Of a stretch of 64,000 nucleotides of DNA, positions 10,130-18,933 are shown in pieces (positions within the stretch are counted from its first letter, which is position 1; each line of letters starts with the position of its first letter). The DNA is from JBBECJ01 sp963763325 (GTDB lineage: Bacteria > Chloroflexota > Chloroflexia > Thermomicrobiales > CFX8). The notes under the pieces are model-generated. The model ran no database searches, had not been told where the DNA came from, and saw only the letters and a list, made by a program, of their open reading frames with translations. A program made the position numbers and the translations under genes. The DNA lies in the NCBI GenBank assembly GCA_963763325.1, contig CAVXOL010000024.1, positions 744,001 through 808,000 on the forward strand, written 5' to 3'.

Positions 10130-10564
10130 TCAATCCTCTGCGACGCTCGATCTTTCGACCAGTTCACTCAGCACACCCGCACATGCCCGCGGGTGGATGA
10201 ACGCGACTCGCCAACCGTGCAGTCCGACCCGCGGGTGGCGGTCAATGAGCTCAACGCCCGCCTCAGCCAGCGCATCCAGTGTTCCGGCCAGATCCTCAAC
10301 CAGGTACGCGATGTGGTGAAAACCTGGCCCACGTGAGGTCAGGAAACGACCGATTCCCGAGTCGCGGTCGATCGGCGCCAGTATCTCGACCCACGACTCG
10401 CCCGCCCGCATAGCTGCGATGTCGACATTCTGTTCTTCAACCCGTGACTTCCCGCCACCGGTGAAGCCAAGCTTCAGATACTCGATGACCGATGAATCAA
10501 TGTCCTCAACGACGACGCCGATGTGATGGATAGGTCCGGGAGGGGTGAAGCGCGACGTACTCAT
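10130..10564 (-). CDS. mce: Methylmalonyl-CoA epimerase, VOC superfamily
   Basis: A 144-residue protein with two vicinal-oxygen-chelate modules: IHHIGVVVEDIDSSVIEYLKLGF at the start and FHHIAYLVEDLAGTLDALAEAGVELID later, with metal-binding His and Glu positions conserved (HHIG, HHIA, VEIL). It epimerises (R)- and (S)-methylmalonyl-CoA in propionate metabolism. The reading frame is open far upstream through a palindrome, but ATG 10564 (MSTSRFTPPG) gives the family length. A partner mutase is not in the window. Confidence 0.85.
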   Translation of the reverse strand: MSTSRFTPPGPIHHIGVVVEDIDSSVIEYLKLGFTGGGKSRVEEQNVDIAAMRAGESWVEILAPIDRDSGIGRFLTSRGPGFHHIAYLVEDLAGTLDALAEAGVELIDRHPRVGLHGWRVAFIHPRACAGVLSELVERSSVAED

Positions 10565-10619
10565 CTTCCAGCAATCGCCTTTCTGAGACCAACGTTGACA
10601 CACGCCGCATGTTCGGCAG

Positions 10620-10673
10620 GACGCGCCGACTGGAGGAACCGCGAACGAATTCGGCCCCTCCAGTCGGCGCGTC
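10620..10673. terminator. Gene-end hairpin between PBP2 and mce
   Basis: A perfect 17-base inverted repeat, GACGCGCCGACTGGAGG at 10620-10636 and its complement at 10657-10673, with a 20-base loop. It starts 13 bases after the PBP2 stop. There is no T-run, so it would be a non-canonical terminator or an mRNA-end stabiliser. Confidence 0.7.
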
Positions 10674-10685
10674 CGGGAGAGCGCA

Positions 10686-12926
10686 TCACGTACTCGACAG
10701 CGCTGCCTCGCGAATGCCCGGCGTATGGAAGTACGCGTCAAGAATCATATTGGTGACAGGACCTGCGTAGGTGCTGCCGGCGCTGCCGCCCTGGATCATG
10801 ACAGCAACGCAGATTTCCGGGTCGTTGTAAGGGGCAAAGGCAGTAAACCAGGCGTGTGACTTCTTGTATTTGCCGTCGACGGCTTCGCCATACTCGGCGG
10901 TTCCACTCTTCGCGCCGACCTCGATATCGGTGAGTTTGATCTTGCCGATGCCGGTGCCTTCAGTCACCGTCCGGCGCATTCCCTCACGGACATCGTTGAT
11001 GTGCTGCTTGTCAATTTGCAGGTCGCGCAGCTTTTTGGCGGGGAAGCGTTCGACGATGTTGCCCTCTTCGTCGACCAGATCCCGAATCAGTCGGGGAATG
11101 TAGAGCGTCCCGCCGTTGGCGATCGCCGCCGTCCCGTTCAACAGCTGGAGCGGTGTACAGAGCAGGTGGCCCTGACCGATCGAGACGTTGATCGTGTCGC
11201 CGATCGACCAGTACTCGTGAAGATCGGACTGGAAGAGCCACTTCGGGTTGGGGACCAGCCCCTCGGCTTCGCCGGCCAGCTCGATGCCGGTCGTCGTCCC
11301 GAAGCCGAATACCTCCTTTAGGTACTTCTCGATGTTCTCGATCCCGAGGCCGCGAAACTCATGCGGGTTCGGGTCGTTCGGGTTGTAGTAGTGAACGTTG
11401 ATGCCGGCGTCTGTCTGTGACTTGGGCGCACCGACGTTATAGAAGTAGACATCGCACGAGTCAGCCAGACCGGTGAAGAGATCGACATCTCCATGACCGG
11501 CGGGGTCCCAGCAGGGATAGGTGTTGCCCTGCGATTCGTCCCAGGTCCACGGAACGCGGATCGAGCCCATGCACTTGAACGTGTCCTTTGGCGTGATGAC
11601 CTTGGCCTGCAGGGCCGCGCAGGCCAGCAACGGCTTAAGGACCGATCCTGGCGGGTATTCACCGCTGATGGCACGGTTGAGCAAAGGAGTGAACTCGTCG
11701 TTCAAGTAGCCGTTGTAGTCTTCCTCGGAGATGCCGCCGATGAACTTCTGGTTGTCAAACGTCGGCCACGAGACCATCGCCAGGATCTCACCGTTCCTGG
11801 GGTTCATGACGATCGCAACACCAGCGCCGACCTTCTCGCGCTGCTCTTTGAGCGCCTCAGCGTTGGCGAAGTCGATCCCGTTCTTGAGCTCCTGGGTTAC
11901 GCTCAGTTGCAATTCTCGGTCAATAGTCAGCCGCGCCGAGAGGCCGTCGGTCGGATCGCGCCGGAGTTCGATCAACTCCTGCCGCTCGATGCCAACCGAA
12001 TCGACCTGGACCCAGCGGATGCCCTTCTCGCCGCGCATGTACTTTTCGAGGGCTTCCTCGACACCGCCGCGACCGACGTTGTCATCGGGCTGGTAGATGT
12101 GTCCGCCGGTCGATGTGGTCTCGGACTCGTACTCCTGCTCGCTGATCGGGCCAACGTAGCCGAGTAGGTGCGAGAAGGCAGTCCCGCCGGAATACTGACG
12201 AATGAGGGTCGTATCATCGACGATGACGCCCGGCAGGTATACGACGTTGGCGGCCATCTCGAGCGCCTTCTCGCGAGAAATGTCCTGTTTGACGATCATT
12301 GGAAGCTCGGGGGAGCCGTGCGTATCCAGCGCGTAGTTCAACTCGCTGAGGACCCGAATGCCCGGTATATCCGACAAGTTGGCCCGCAGCTCTTCAGCCT
12401 CGGCATCGTCCAGATCCTCCCTGAGCGGTTCAAGATAGGCGTTTTCGCTCGTAATCTTCGCCAGCAATGTCGCGCTATCGACGTCCAGCCGCTGTGAGCA
12501 CAGGCTGACGACTGCTGCCTCCGATCCAACCGGAACGAGCGTCCGATCGAGGACGAGGACGTTCTTCAGCTCAAGTGACTGCGCGACGGTATCGAGCACC
12601 CGCTGGCGCTCGGCTTCTTCCAGCGGAAGCTGGTTTCCCATGATCTTGACAGCCCATGTCCGGCGGTTCTCGGCCAGCGGGCGACCGGATCGATCGAGGA
12701 TCCGGCCCCGTGATGCCTTCAGCGTCTCGGAACGCGTGATGTTGTCGGAGGCCGCTTCCTCGAACTTGCTGCCCTCGGCGATCTGGAGCGACCAGAGCTT
12801 CGCTGCGAGGCCCGCAAAGCCAACACCCATCGCCCCACGAAAGATGAAGACACGCCTCGAAATGGGCTCCGACTCGCGCTCGCGTTCTTCACGCCGGCGC
12901 CGCTCGCCGGGCCGAGCCAGTTCCAT
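10686..12926 (-). CDS. mrdA: Penicillin-binding protein 2, rod-shape transpeptidase
   Basis: Class B PBP that cross-links peptidoglycan during elongation. From ATG 12926 it is 746 residues: a basic N-terminus (RRRREERERE), one membrane anchor (RRVFIFRGAMGVGFAGLAAKLWSL), the dimerisation domain beginning ASRGRILDRSGRPLAEN, then the transpeptidase with the nucleophile in PPGSVLKP (about residue 428), SCD (about 490) in place of SxN, and GAKSGTAEYG (the KTG-type motif). The start at 12926, with AAGAAGAAG upstream, lies 14 bases after mreD, and a longer in-frame start would overlap mreD. Confidence 0.93.
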   Translation of the reverse strand: MELARPGERRRREERERESEPISRRVFIFRGAMGVGFAGLAAKLWSLQIAEGSKFEEAASDNITRSETLKASRGRILDRSGRPLAENRRTWAVKIMGNQLPLEEAERQRVLDTVAQSLELKNVLVLDRTLVPVGSEAAVVSLCSQRLDVDSATLLAKITSENAYLEPLREDLDDAEAEELRANLSDIPGIRVLSELNYALDTHGSPELPMIVKQDISREKALEMAANVVYLPGVIVDDTTLIRQYSGGTAFSHLLGYVGPISEQEYESETTSTGGHIYQPDDNVGRGGVEEALEKYMRGEKGIRWVQVDSVGIERQELIELRRDPTDGLSARLTIDRELQLSVTQELKNGIDFANAEALKEQREKVGAGVAIVMNPRNGEILAMVSWPTFDNQKFIGGISEEDYNGYLNDEFTPLLNRAISGEYPPGSVLKPLLACAALQAKVITPKDTFKCMGSIRVPWTWDESQGNTYPCWDPAGHGDVDLFTGLADSCDVYFYNVGAPKSQTDAGINVHYYNPNDPNPHEFRGLGIENIEKYLKEVFGFGTTTGIELAGEAEGLVPNPKWLFQSDLHEYWSIGDTINVSIGQGHLLCTPLQLLNGTAAIANGGTLYIPRLIRDLVDEEGNIVERFPAKKLRDLQIDKQHINDVREGMRRTVTEGTGIGKIKLTDIEVGAKSGTAEYGEAVDGKYKKSHAWFTAFAPYNDPEICVAVMIQGGSAGSTYAGPVTNMILDAYFHTPGIREAALSST

Positions 12927-12939
12927 GCGTCGCTTCTTC

Positions 12940-13482
12940 TTAAACACGGCGCGGTATCCAACGATCGAACACGAGCAATACTCCATAGGCAAGCGGCACA
13001 AGCAGAGCGTTCAGCAATGATGTCATGATCGCCAGCCGGAATGCACTGCCACCTCCAACCGGATCGCCACTCATCGCCGACAGAACCACCAGGACGAGGC
13101 TGTAGGTCAGGGTCGCTGCGAAGACGGTCAGGACCGGCAGGATCGCCCCGGAACGGAACAGCTTTCCGCCGGTCACACCGCCGATCAGTGCGACTGCGAG
13201 GAGCGCCAGGACGTGCGTTCCGAGCGGGTCCATCGTCAACAGGTCGATCCAGAAGCCCAGCCCAGCAGCCCAGACCAGTCCTTCGGCAACTCCATGTGTC
13301 GCGCTCCGAATCAGCAGAAACACGAGCGCAAAGTCAGGGACAACACCGATGAAGCCAGTCGCTGGGAAGAAGGTGGCTTGCAGGAGCGCGGTCACCATCA
13401 GCAGCACGGCGAAGAGTATCCGCCCGAGAGGACGCGTGGAGCGTCGTGCGTAGACTTCGGTCCGTTGGTCGCGCACAATCAT
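12940..13482 (-). CDS. mreD: Rod shape-determining protein MreD
   Basis: A membrane protein of 180 residues from ATG 13482 (MIVRDQRTEVYARRS) with about five hydrophobic helices, including ILFAVLLMVTALLQATFFPATG, VPDFALVFLLIRS and MTSLLNALLVPLAYGVLLVF. The family motif PDFxLVxxxxxA and the LDLLT-like WIDLLTMDPLG are seen. An upstream in-frame ATG at 13557 lies inside the adjoining palindrome and is unlikely to be used. It is followed immediately by PBP2, the usual mreD-mrdA pair; mreB and mreC lie 7 kb away. Confidence 0.85.
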   Translation of the reverse strand: MIVRDQRTEVYARRSTRPLGRILFAVLLMVTALLQATFFPATGFIGVVPDFALVFLLIRSATHGVAEGLVWAAGLGFWIDLLTMDPLGTHVLALLAVALIGGVTGGKLFRSGAILPVLTVFAATLTYSLVLVVLSAMSGDPVGGGSAFRLAIMTSLLNALLVPLAYGVLLVFDRWIPRRV

Positions 13483-13546
13483 CGCTTGCGTCCCCAACCC
13501 CGTCCAGAAGACCCCTGACCAACCATCTGGCGATGATACCACTTGG

Positions 13547-13628
13547 ATGTCAGCCATCAGCCAGTTGGTAGACGGTCGAACCCTACCACCTCTGCCGACC
13601 GGCTGATGGTTGACGGCTGATGGCTGGC
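13547..13628. repeat. CATCAGCC-word palindrome after a metallophosphoesterase gene
   Basis: Words GTCAGCCATCAGCC (from 13549) face GGCTGATGG and GACGGCTGATGGCTGGC (13601-13627), an imperfect inverted repeat that begins right after the TAG stop at 13631. It is the same word family as 9242-9352. Confidence 0.7.
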
Positions 13629-13630
13629 AA

Positions 13631-14380
13631 CTACTTCGGCGTTCCTCCGGCGCGGATCTGGTCTATCAGACCAGCAGCGTTGGGGATACCGGAACGGGCC
13701 AGTTCGGCGAGGTACGCGTCGCGGTCGTACGTCACGCGGCGGTGCTCCAGCGTCCAGCCGCTGCCGTCGTCGGTGGCGACCATGTAGCAGGGGCGCTCGT
13801 CGCCATCGAGAGGGAAGCCGACAGCGCCGGTGCAGGCGACAGTTCGGTCGCCGACGGCGCGAACGTAGGCGCGGTGGATATGGCCGTAGACGAGCGTGTC
13901 GGCCTGCGCCTGTTCGAGCATCTGCGTCAGGACGCTCTCGTCGGCATCGGGCAGGACGACCGGATGCGTGCTTCCCGGCGTGGCGTGAACAAAGACGAGG
14001 CGTTTGCCGCTGGGGCCGGTTGTCTTCCACTCCAACGGAAGGTCGGCCAGGAAGCGGAGTGATTCCTGGCTGAGCATCTTCGCGCCCCAGTCGTTGACCT
14101 GGAGAATGATTGGAGGAGGCATCTGCTCAGGCGTATAGCCGCGGGCAGGAAGGCGTCCGGCACTGGCGGATTCGATGATCCATTCGTCGCCATTGCCGCG
14201 TACCGACGGCCACTCGCGCTCGCGGACTATCGCCACGACGCGCTCCGGATACGCGCCACCTGTCGCGAAGTCACCGCCACCGACGACAGCATCATACGGA
14301 CCGTTCGAGTCGAGGTCGGCCAGCACCGCCTGCAACGCCGGCAGGTTACCGTGAATGTCGGTCACGAAGGCAATGCGCAT
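13631..14380 (-). CDS. Calcineurin-like metallophosphoesterase
   Basis: A 249-residue phosphoesterase from ATG 14380 (MRIAFVTDIHGNLPALQAVL). Metal ligands appear in the expected order: D-I-H-G-N at the start, GGGDFATGG, RGNGDEW (variant of GNHD), HATPGS and YGHIHRAYV. The architecture matches the YfcE/diadenosine-tetraphosphatase-like Metallophos_2 proteins, which usually act on cyclic or dinucleotides or phosphodiesters; the substrate is not known. An upstream extension of the frame lies in a GGGAATCG palindrome, so ATG 14380 is preferred, with AGAAGGAG upstream. Confidence 0.87.
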   Translation of the reverse strand: MRIAFVTDIHGNLPALQAVLADLDSNGPYDAVVGGGDFATGGAYPERVVAIVREREWPSVRGNGDEWIIESASAGRLPARGYTPEQMPPPIILQVNDWGAKMLSQESLRFLADLPLEWKTTGPSGKRLVFVHATPGSTHPVVLPDADESVLTQMLEQAQADTLVYGHIHRAYVRAVGDRTVACTGAVGFPLDGDERPCYMVATDDGSGWTLEHRRVTYDRDAYLAELARSGIPNAAGLIDQIRAGGTPK

Positions 14381-14398
14381 CACTGTACTCCTTCTTCG

Positions 14399-14505
14399 GT
14401 CGGGAATCGGGACTCGGAACTCGAGAAACAACGCCAGGGAACCGAGTCCTTCGACTGGGAGGATACCAGTGCATCAACTCTTAATCCCGGTTCGCGAGTC
14501 CCGAC
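14399..14505. repeat. Imperfect palindrome between gatD and the phosphoesterase gene
   Basis: GTCGGGAATCGGGACTCGGA (14399-14418) is partly complementary to GGTTCGCGAGTCCCGAC (14489-14505), and CGGAACTC... faces ACCGAGTCC (14441-14449). A TTTTTT run follows on the plus strand. It starts near the gatD stop and resembles the GGGAATCG family at 291-373. Confidence 0.6.
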
Positions 14506-14514
14506 TTTTTTGCG

Positions 14515-15246
14515 TTATTGTCGCAACGCGAGCGCCCGGGCCACGACGCCATCGTGCGCCCGTCGTTCAAGTCCATCATCGAGCGCGGGCAGTTCTGCGG
14601 TGCCGTATTTGCGCTCAAGGGAGCGCTCGATCAGCCAGTCGGCCAGATGCGGATTCTTGGGCAGCAGTGCGCCGTGCATGTAGCAGCCGATTGCGTTCAA
14701 GAAGCGAGCGCCCTCGGTTCCGTCCTGACCGTTGTTTCCCCTCCCAACGCGCAGACGGCCCAGCGGCTGGACTCCGGTGCCGAGCCACGTCTTTCCGGAG
14801 TGATTCTCGAATCCCACCAGCGTGCCGAGGTCACCGGCATCGACGACGACGTTACCAATGTAGCGGTCGTGACCAGCCTCGCTCGTGACATCCAGGACGC
14901 CAATGCCGGGCAGGTCGTCGCCGTCGAAGGGGTGGTAGTGATGGCCAAGAAACTGGTAACCACCACAAATAGCCAGGACGGGGACACCATCCTCAATTGA
15001 CGCTCTCAGGTCATGCCCCTTCGCACCCTGAAGGTCCTTTGAGACGGCGATCTGCTCGCGGTCCTGTCCACCGCCCCAGAAGTAGAGGTCGATCCGCGAC
15101 GGCTCCAGCGGTTCGCCGATCCCGATTGTCGTGATCGAAGCTGGAATCCCGCGCCACTCTGCCCGTCGGGCCAGAGCCATGACGTTGCCTCTGTCACCGT
15201 AGATGTTCATCTCGTGGCCATAGAGCCAGCCGATGCGAAGTTCCAC
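14515..15246 (-). CDS. gatD: Lipid II isoglutaminyl synthase, glutaminase subunit GatD
   Basis: Supplies ammonia from glutamine to MurT for amidation of the lipid II D-glutamate. From GTG 15246, with GGAGGACAG upstream, it is 243 residues: VELRIGWLYGHEMNIYGDRGN, the nucleophile region VLAICGGYQFLGHHY, and the C-terminal catalytic histidine in YMHGALLPKNPHLADWL, typical of CobB/CobQ-like amidotransferases of this family. The usual partner murT is 3.7 kb away (18934-20359), not adjacent. A longer open frame upstream has no ribosome site and overlaps the TetR promoter. Confidence 0.9.
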   Translation of the reverse strand: MELRIGWLYGHEMNIYGDRGNVMALARRAEWRGIPASITTIGIGEPLEPSRIDLYFWGGGQDREQIAVSKDLQGAKGHDLRASIEDGVPVLAICGGYQFLGHHYHPFDGDDLPGIGVLDVTSEAGHDRYIGNVVVDAGDLGTLVGFENHSGKTWLGTGVQPLGRLRVGRGNNGQDGTEGARFLNAIGCYMHGALLPKNPHLADWLIERSLERKYGTAELPALDDGLERRAHDGVVARALALRQ

Positions 15247-15344
15247 CTGTCCTCCATGATGCGAAATGCGCGATGCGTCGTGCGGAAGTGTACAGGTGGC
15301 GGGGTTGGGAGGGGCTGATAGAAGACGTGGAGCGTGGACGCAGC

Positions 15345-15388
15345 TTGCTGGTTTGCTTGGACGTGCTAATATTAGCTCATGCAAGCAA
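15345..15388 (+). promoter_or_regulatory. TetR promoter with 36-bp palindromic operator, probably leaderless
   Basis: TTGCTG (15345-15350), 16 bases, TAATAT (15367-15372) form a promoter whose start would fall at or next to the ATG at 15379. The -10 box lies in GCTAATATTAGC (15365-15376), the core of a symmetric element with arms TTGCTTG (15353-15359) and CAAGCAA (15382-15388), all centred on 15370.5. No ribosome binding site precedes the ATG. Autorepression by the encoded TetR is inferred. Confidence 0.65.
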
Positions 15389-15990
15389 CACCGCGCCGTC
15401 AACGGATTCGCCCAACCCTCACCGAACGAGCTCGTCGGGCACAGATCGTTGCGGCAGCGATCGAGACGATTGCCGAACTGGGGTACAGACGGGCGTCGTT
15501 TGCTCAGATCGCTAAGCGCGCGGGATTGAGCAGTACCGGCCTGATCTCTTACCACTTCACTAGCAAGAAGGAACTCGACCGCGAGATCGTGTCAGACATC
15601 TTTGGCCGGATCAGTCGTCACATGCACGCCGCGATGGCGGGTGTCGCGGATCCGACATCCGCACTCACCGCCTACATCAACGGCGTGATTGGGTTCATGC
15701 AGGTCGATCCGTTTGCGTTACAGGCACTCGTCGGGATCGTGATGCATGGCGGCGTCGACTACGACGCCGATTCCGAGCGCGCTGCTGTCTCCGAGATCGG
15801 AAAGATTCTCGAATGGGGCCAGGCGGAAGCTGTCTTCCGCGACTTTGACATTCAGGTGATGGCAACCACGATCCAGCGCGCGCTGGACGGCATCCCGATG
15901 GCGCAGATGGCCAACCCCGATCTCGACCTGAACGTCTACGCCCACGAACTCGTCGAACTATTCACGCTGGCGACGCGAAGGCGTGGCTGA
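15379..15990 (+). CDS. TetR-family transcriptional regulator
   Basis: A 203-residue repressor. The helix-turn-helix spans about residues 18-62 (RRAQIVAAAIETIAELGYRR, FAQIAKRAGLSSTGLISYHF). The C-terminal ligand domain resembles TetR_C of the BetI/YsiA kind, with a single compact helical domain. Its ATG lies inside a symmetric palindrome, which suggests tight self-regulation of a leaderless mRNA. It is followed at 24 bases by a membrane-protein gene, so it likely regulates the two membrane proteins downstream. Confidence 0.88.
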   Translation: MQATPRRQRIRPTLTERARRAQIVAAAIETIAELGYRRASFAQIAKRAGLSSTGLISYHFTSKKELDREIVSDIFGRISRHMHAAMAGVADPTSALTAYINGVIGFMQVDPFALQALVGIVMHGGVDYDADSERAAVSEIGKILEWGQAEAVFRDFDIQVMATTIQRALDGIPMAQMANPDLDLNVYAHELVELFTLATRRRG

Positions 15991-16013
15991 GCGGTGCGAA
16001 GGTCTGATCACAC

Positions 16014-16748
16014 ATGAAGCCGACAACAACGGCGCGACCCGAACGACGACGTTTCAGCCGTTTCAACCGGCGCCTGGTCTGGTTCGCGTTCGACCTCCTG
16101 GTGCCGACGGCGCTGCTCTATGCCCTGTTGTGGCTTGGGTCAAGCCTCTATCTGGCCCTGCTGGGGTCGGCGACACTTTCGGCTGTAACGGCGGTGGTGT
16201 CGTACTGGCGGGGAACGGGCAGACAGCGCTTTGCGCCTGTCATGCTGGCACTCGCACTGGCCGCGTTCGGGGTCACGCTGATCACCGGAAGTGATCGGTT
16301 CCTGCTTGCCAGGGAGAGCGTCCTGACGGCAGTCGTTGGGGGCTGGTTCCTCAGTAGCATCTGGAAGGAACGTCCCCTCACCTACGTGTTCACCCGTCCG
16401 TTGCTGGAGGGCAGGTTCGGCACCACGGGCCGCAAGTGGGAGCCGATTTGGGAACGCGAACCACGTTTCAGGCGAATCTGGCGTGTGTCAAGTGTGATGT
16501 GGGCAGTTGCACTGTTCATCGACGCCGCCCTGCGGGTCGTCCTGGCCTATACGCTGCCAGTCAATACCGTTCCGATCTCACAGACCGGACTGATGATCGC
16601 AACGATGCTGGTCATGCAGGTTGTGACGAACTTCTACTACGTCCGGGCTGGCCTCTGGTCGATCGTCTGGTCGTCTGAAGTCGTGTTCGACAGCGGCTCG
16701 GAGCGGAACAGCCAACAGGCATCATCGATGGTCCGCATGGGGCGTTGA
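16014..16748 (+). CDS. Integral membrane protein, VC0807-like
   Basis: A 244-residue protein with five to six predicted membrane helices (LVWFAFDLLVPTALLYALLWL, SATLSAVTAVVSYWR, VMLALALAAFGVTLITG, SVLTAVVGGWFLSSIW, VSSVMWAVALFIDAALRVVLAYTL, TGLMIATMLVMQVVTNFYYV). The segment RPLTYVFTRPLLEGRFG followed by W-x-R-E-P-x-F-R-R is characteristic of the VC0807/intracellular septation-like membrane family. Function is unknown. It lies between a TetR regulator and a second membrane protein in a short plus-strand operon that interrupts the cell-wall gene block. Confidence 0.7.
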   Translation: MKPTTTARPERRRFSRFNRRLVWFAFDLLVPTALLYALLWLGSSLYLALLGSATLSAVTAVVSYWRGTGRQRFAPVMLALALAAFGVTLITGSDRFLLARESVLTAVVGGWFLSSIWKERPLTYVFTRPLLEGRFGTTGRKWEPIWEREPRFRRIWRVSSVMWAVALFIDAALRVVLAYTLPVNTVPISQTGLMIATMLVMQVVTNFYYVRAGLWSIVWSSEVVFDSGSERNSQQASSMVRMGR

Positions 16749-16787
16749 GAGACGGTCTATCGCGACGGATAGGGGGACGTTCCAGGT

Positions 16788-17231
16788 ATGAGTACAACAG
16801 ATCAACAGCGTCACGGGTCGGTCGGTGTGGACCTGCTCTCAGGTTGGCAGACACGCGCTACGGCAATTGTCGCTGCGATCGTTATCAACGTCATCATCCT
16901 GACGATTGGACGGCTCGTCGTCGGCGAGTTTCCGGTCGCGACGGTTAGCAATGAAGATCAGACGATCGGCTATGGCCTCGTCATCGGAGTGACGGCACTG
17001 AATGGTTTGGCTGCATGGGCACTACTCGTGATTCTGGAGCGGAAGACATCGCGTGCCACGGCGATCTGGACGGCGATCGCTGGCGTCGTCTTCGTACTCT
17101 CGCTGTTTGGTCCACTCGATAGCGGCGTGGACACCGAGTCCAAGGTTGTGCTGACACTTCTGCACGTCGGTGCCGCCGCAGCGATCGTTCCATTGATGCG
17201 GAGATCGTCGGTCACTCGAAATGCAGCATGA
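16788..17231 (+). CDS. DUF6069-like membrane protein
   Basis: A 147-residue protein with four predicted membrane helices: ATAIVAAIVINVIILTIGRLV, GYGLVIGVTALNGLAAWALLVIL, AIWTAIAGVVFVLSLFGPL and VVLTLLHVGAAAAIVPLM. The pattern of a short cytosolic N-terminus, four helices, and the LSLFGPL...TESKVVLTLLH motif matches the DUF6069 family, which is of unknown function. It is the last gene of the TetR-led operon, 39 bases after its neighbour. Confidence 0.65.
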   Translation: MSTTDQQRHGSVGVDLLSGWQTRATAIVAAIVINVIILTIGRLVVGEFPVATVSNEDQTIGYGLVIGVTALNGLAAWALLVILERKTSRATAIWTAIAGVVFVLSLFGPLDSGVDTESKVVLTLLHVGAAAAIVPLMRRSSVTRNAA

Positions 17232-17330
17232 ACGGAGCCCAGGCAACGGTCCGCCATCTGGAACAGGCTGATTGACGCAGCCCACCGTCACTGACTGAAC
17301 CGGCGAAGAGCGATGAGGTCATCTGCGCTA

Positions 17331-18894
17331 TCAATTCCGGCTGGCCTGGAATGCGGAGTATGACGGGTAGACGGTGAGGCGCAACGCGCCGACGGCGATC
17401 TCGCGCACGGGTACGTCTGTCATCTGCCGGACAAGCGGTGTGTCCTTCGACAGCCGGTTGAAGAGCGTGGCGAGCGGGTTGGCGTCTTTGGAGGCAAACG
17501 GCTGGCCGCCGAGCAGCCGGAGCACTTGCGGCCAGGTGCCCCAGGCGGCGCGGCGGTCCTGCTCGGCGCCGTCGCCGAAATGAGCGAGGTAGCGACCCAG
17601 GACGAATGGGAAGACCTTCTGTGCTCGAAAGGTCTTTGCCGTCCGGCTATCGACACGCTTGAGTAGCTCGTCGGCACCGTAGCGTTGCAGCCAGGCGAGG
17701 GCGCCGGAGATCTGACGGTTGGCGTATAGCAGATTGTCGCGCTGCCTCATCAATTCCGCGGCCGAGCGAGCGAATGGGTCCTGCGACTTGAGCTCGAACA
17801 ATCCGAGCGTACCGGTCTTTCGGTCGAAGACGACGGCGTCGACATCGGTCCGAATGTTGCCACTCTCGCGGCGCAACTCGATCCGGCTGGTACTCGTCAC
17901 GAAGCGCTTGTCAGGGAAGAGCGCGTAGAGGTCCTGCCGAAACACGTCTTCTCTCAGAAAGGCGGAGTTGTGATACGCCTCGGCGGCGCGGCGGCGCAAT
18001 TCACGGCTCAGGAACAGTAGTGGCTCGCTCGTGAGCCCGTGGATCGACCAGACGAGCCGGTCAGCGTCCAGCCGTATGAGCGGTGCGGCTGCGACTCCCG
18101 GCAAGGCGGCGTGGTAGGCAGCGTTCTCATCGTCGAGTGTGAAGGCTGAGACTGCGTGGGCGATGACAATGGGATCGGCGCCGAGAGCCTTTGCGATCGC
18201 ATCGACGACCAGCCGCTCGGACCTCGCGGCCACCGCTGGATCTCGTTCGCGCTCCCGCAGCGCGTAGCCGATCAGCCAACTGACGACATCGCGATAGGTC
18301 TGAATCGTGCAGCCATCAATCTCGGCGTCGGGCGGGTAGCCGAGCTGGTAGGCCATCAGCGAAACGTGTGTGTCTGCCACCCGTCGAAAGTCGGCGTCGC
18401 TACTCGCTAGCGCCTGCAACTCGGAGCGATGGCGTTCGGCGAGGAAGGAAGCCCACCAGTCGATATCGGTCCGCTCCTGCCAGCTCACAGGTGCCCGCCT
18501 GGTCGCGATCCATGCGTCAAATGATCCTGCCGTGTCACCAACAAGCCGCATGAATCCTGTCTCGACGTGTCCCAGAACCAGTTCAGCCTCGGCCAGATGC
18601 GCACTCGCGCCCAGAAATCGGTGAGCCCAGTCATCCAGACCGGCAACGGATGGAGTCGATGTCTGACGCCGAGGGCGCGTCGAGACAGAGCATCAGCGCC
18701 TTGTTACCACCAGGATTGGCGAGCAGGCGGCCAGTGATGAGGTCGGGCAGTGACGTCGCGCCGATCGAATTCGCCTGTTCGTCAATGGCACGAATCAACG
18801 CGAGGATGGCCGACGCACGATCATCGGGCACGCCTTGACGAAGTCGAATCTGCTGCTGTTCGATCGATTGGCGGAGTTGTTCCTGAACGTCCAT
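17331..18894 (-). CDS. PD-(D/E)XK-like nuclease protein, one frameshift
   Basis: Two adjacent minus-strand frames join into one protein of about 520 residues. ATG 18894 (MDVQEQLRQSIEQQQIRLRQ) runs to about 18650, where a single extra C in TCCATCCGTT shifts the frame; reading continues VAGLDDWAHRFLGASAHLAE into MRLVGDTAGS... to the stop at 17331. The nuclease-like site is TDVDAVVFDRKTG followed by LGLFELKSQDP, i.e. D...ExK, near 17780-17855, with a downstream conserved QxxxANRQISGAL. No family is recognised beyond that motif. It lies inside the block separating murT from gatD. Confidence 0.6.
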
Positions 18895-18933
18895 GCAGCG
18901 ACCTTGTTCCACAACCAATCGAGGCTGGAGCCG

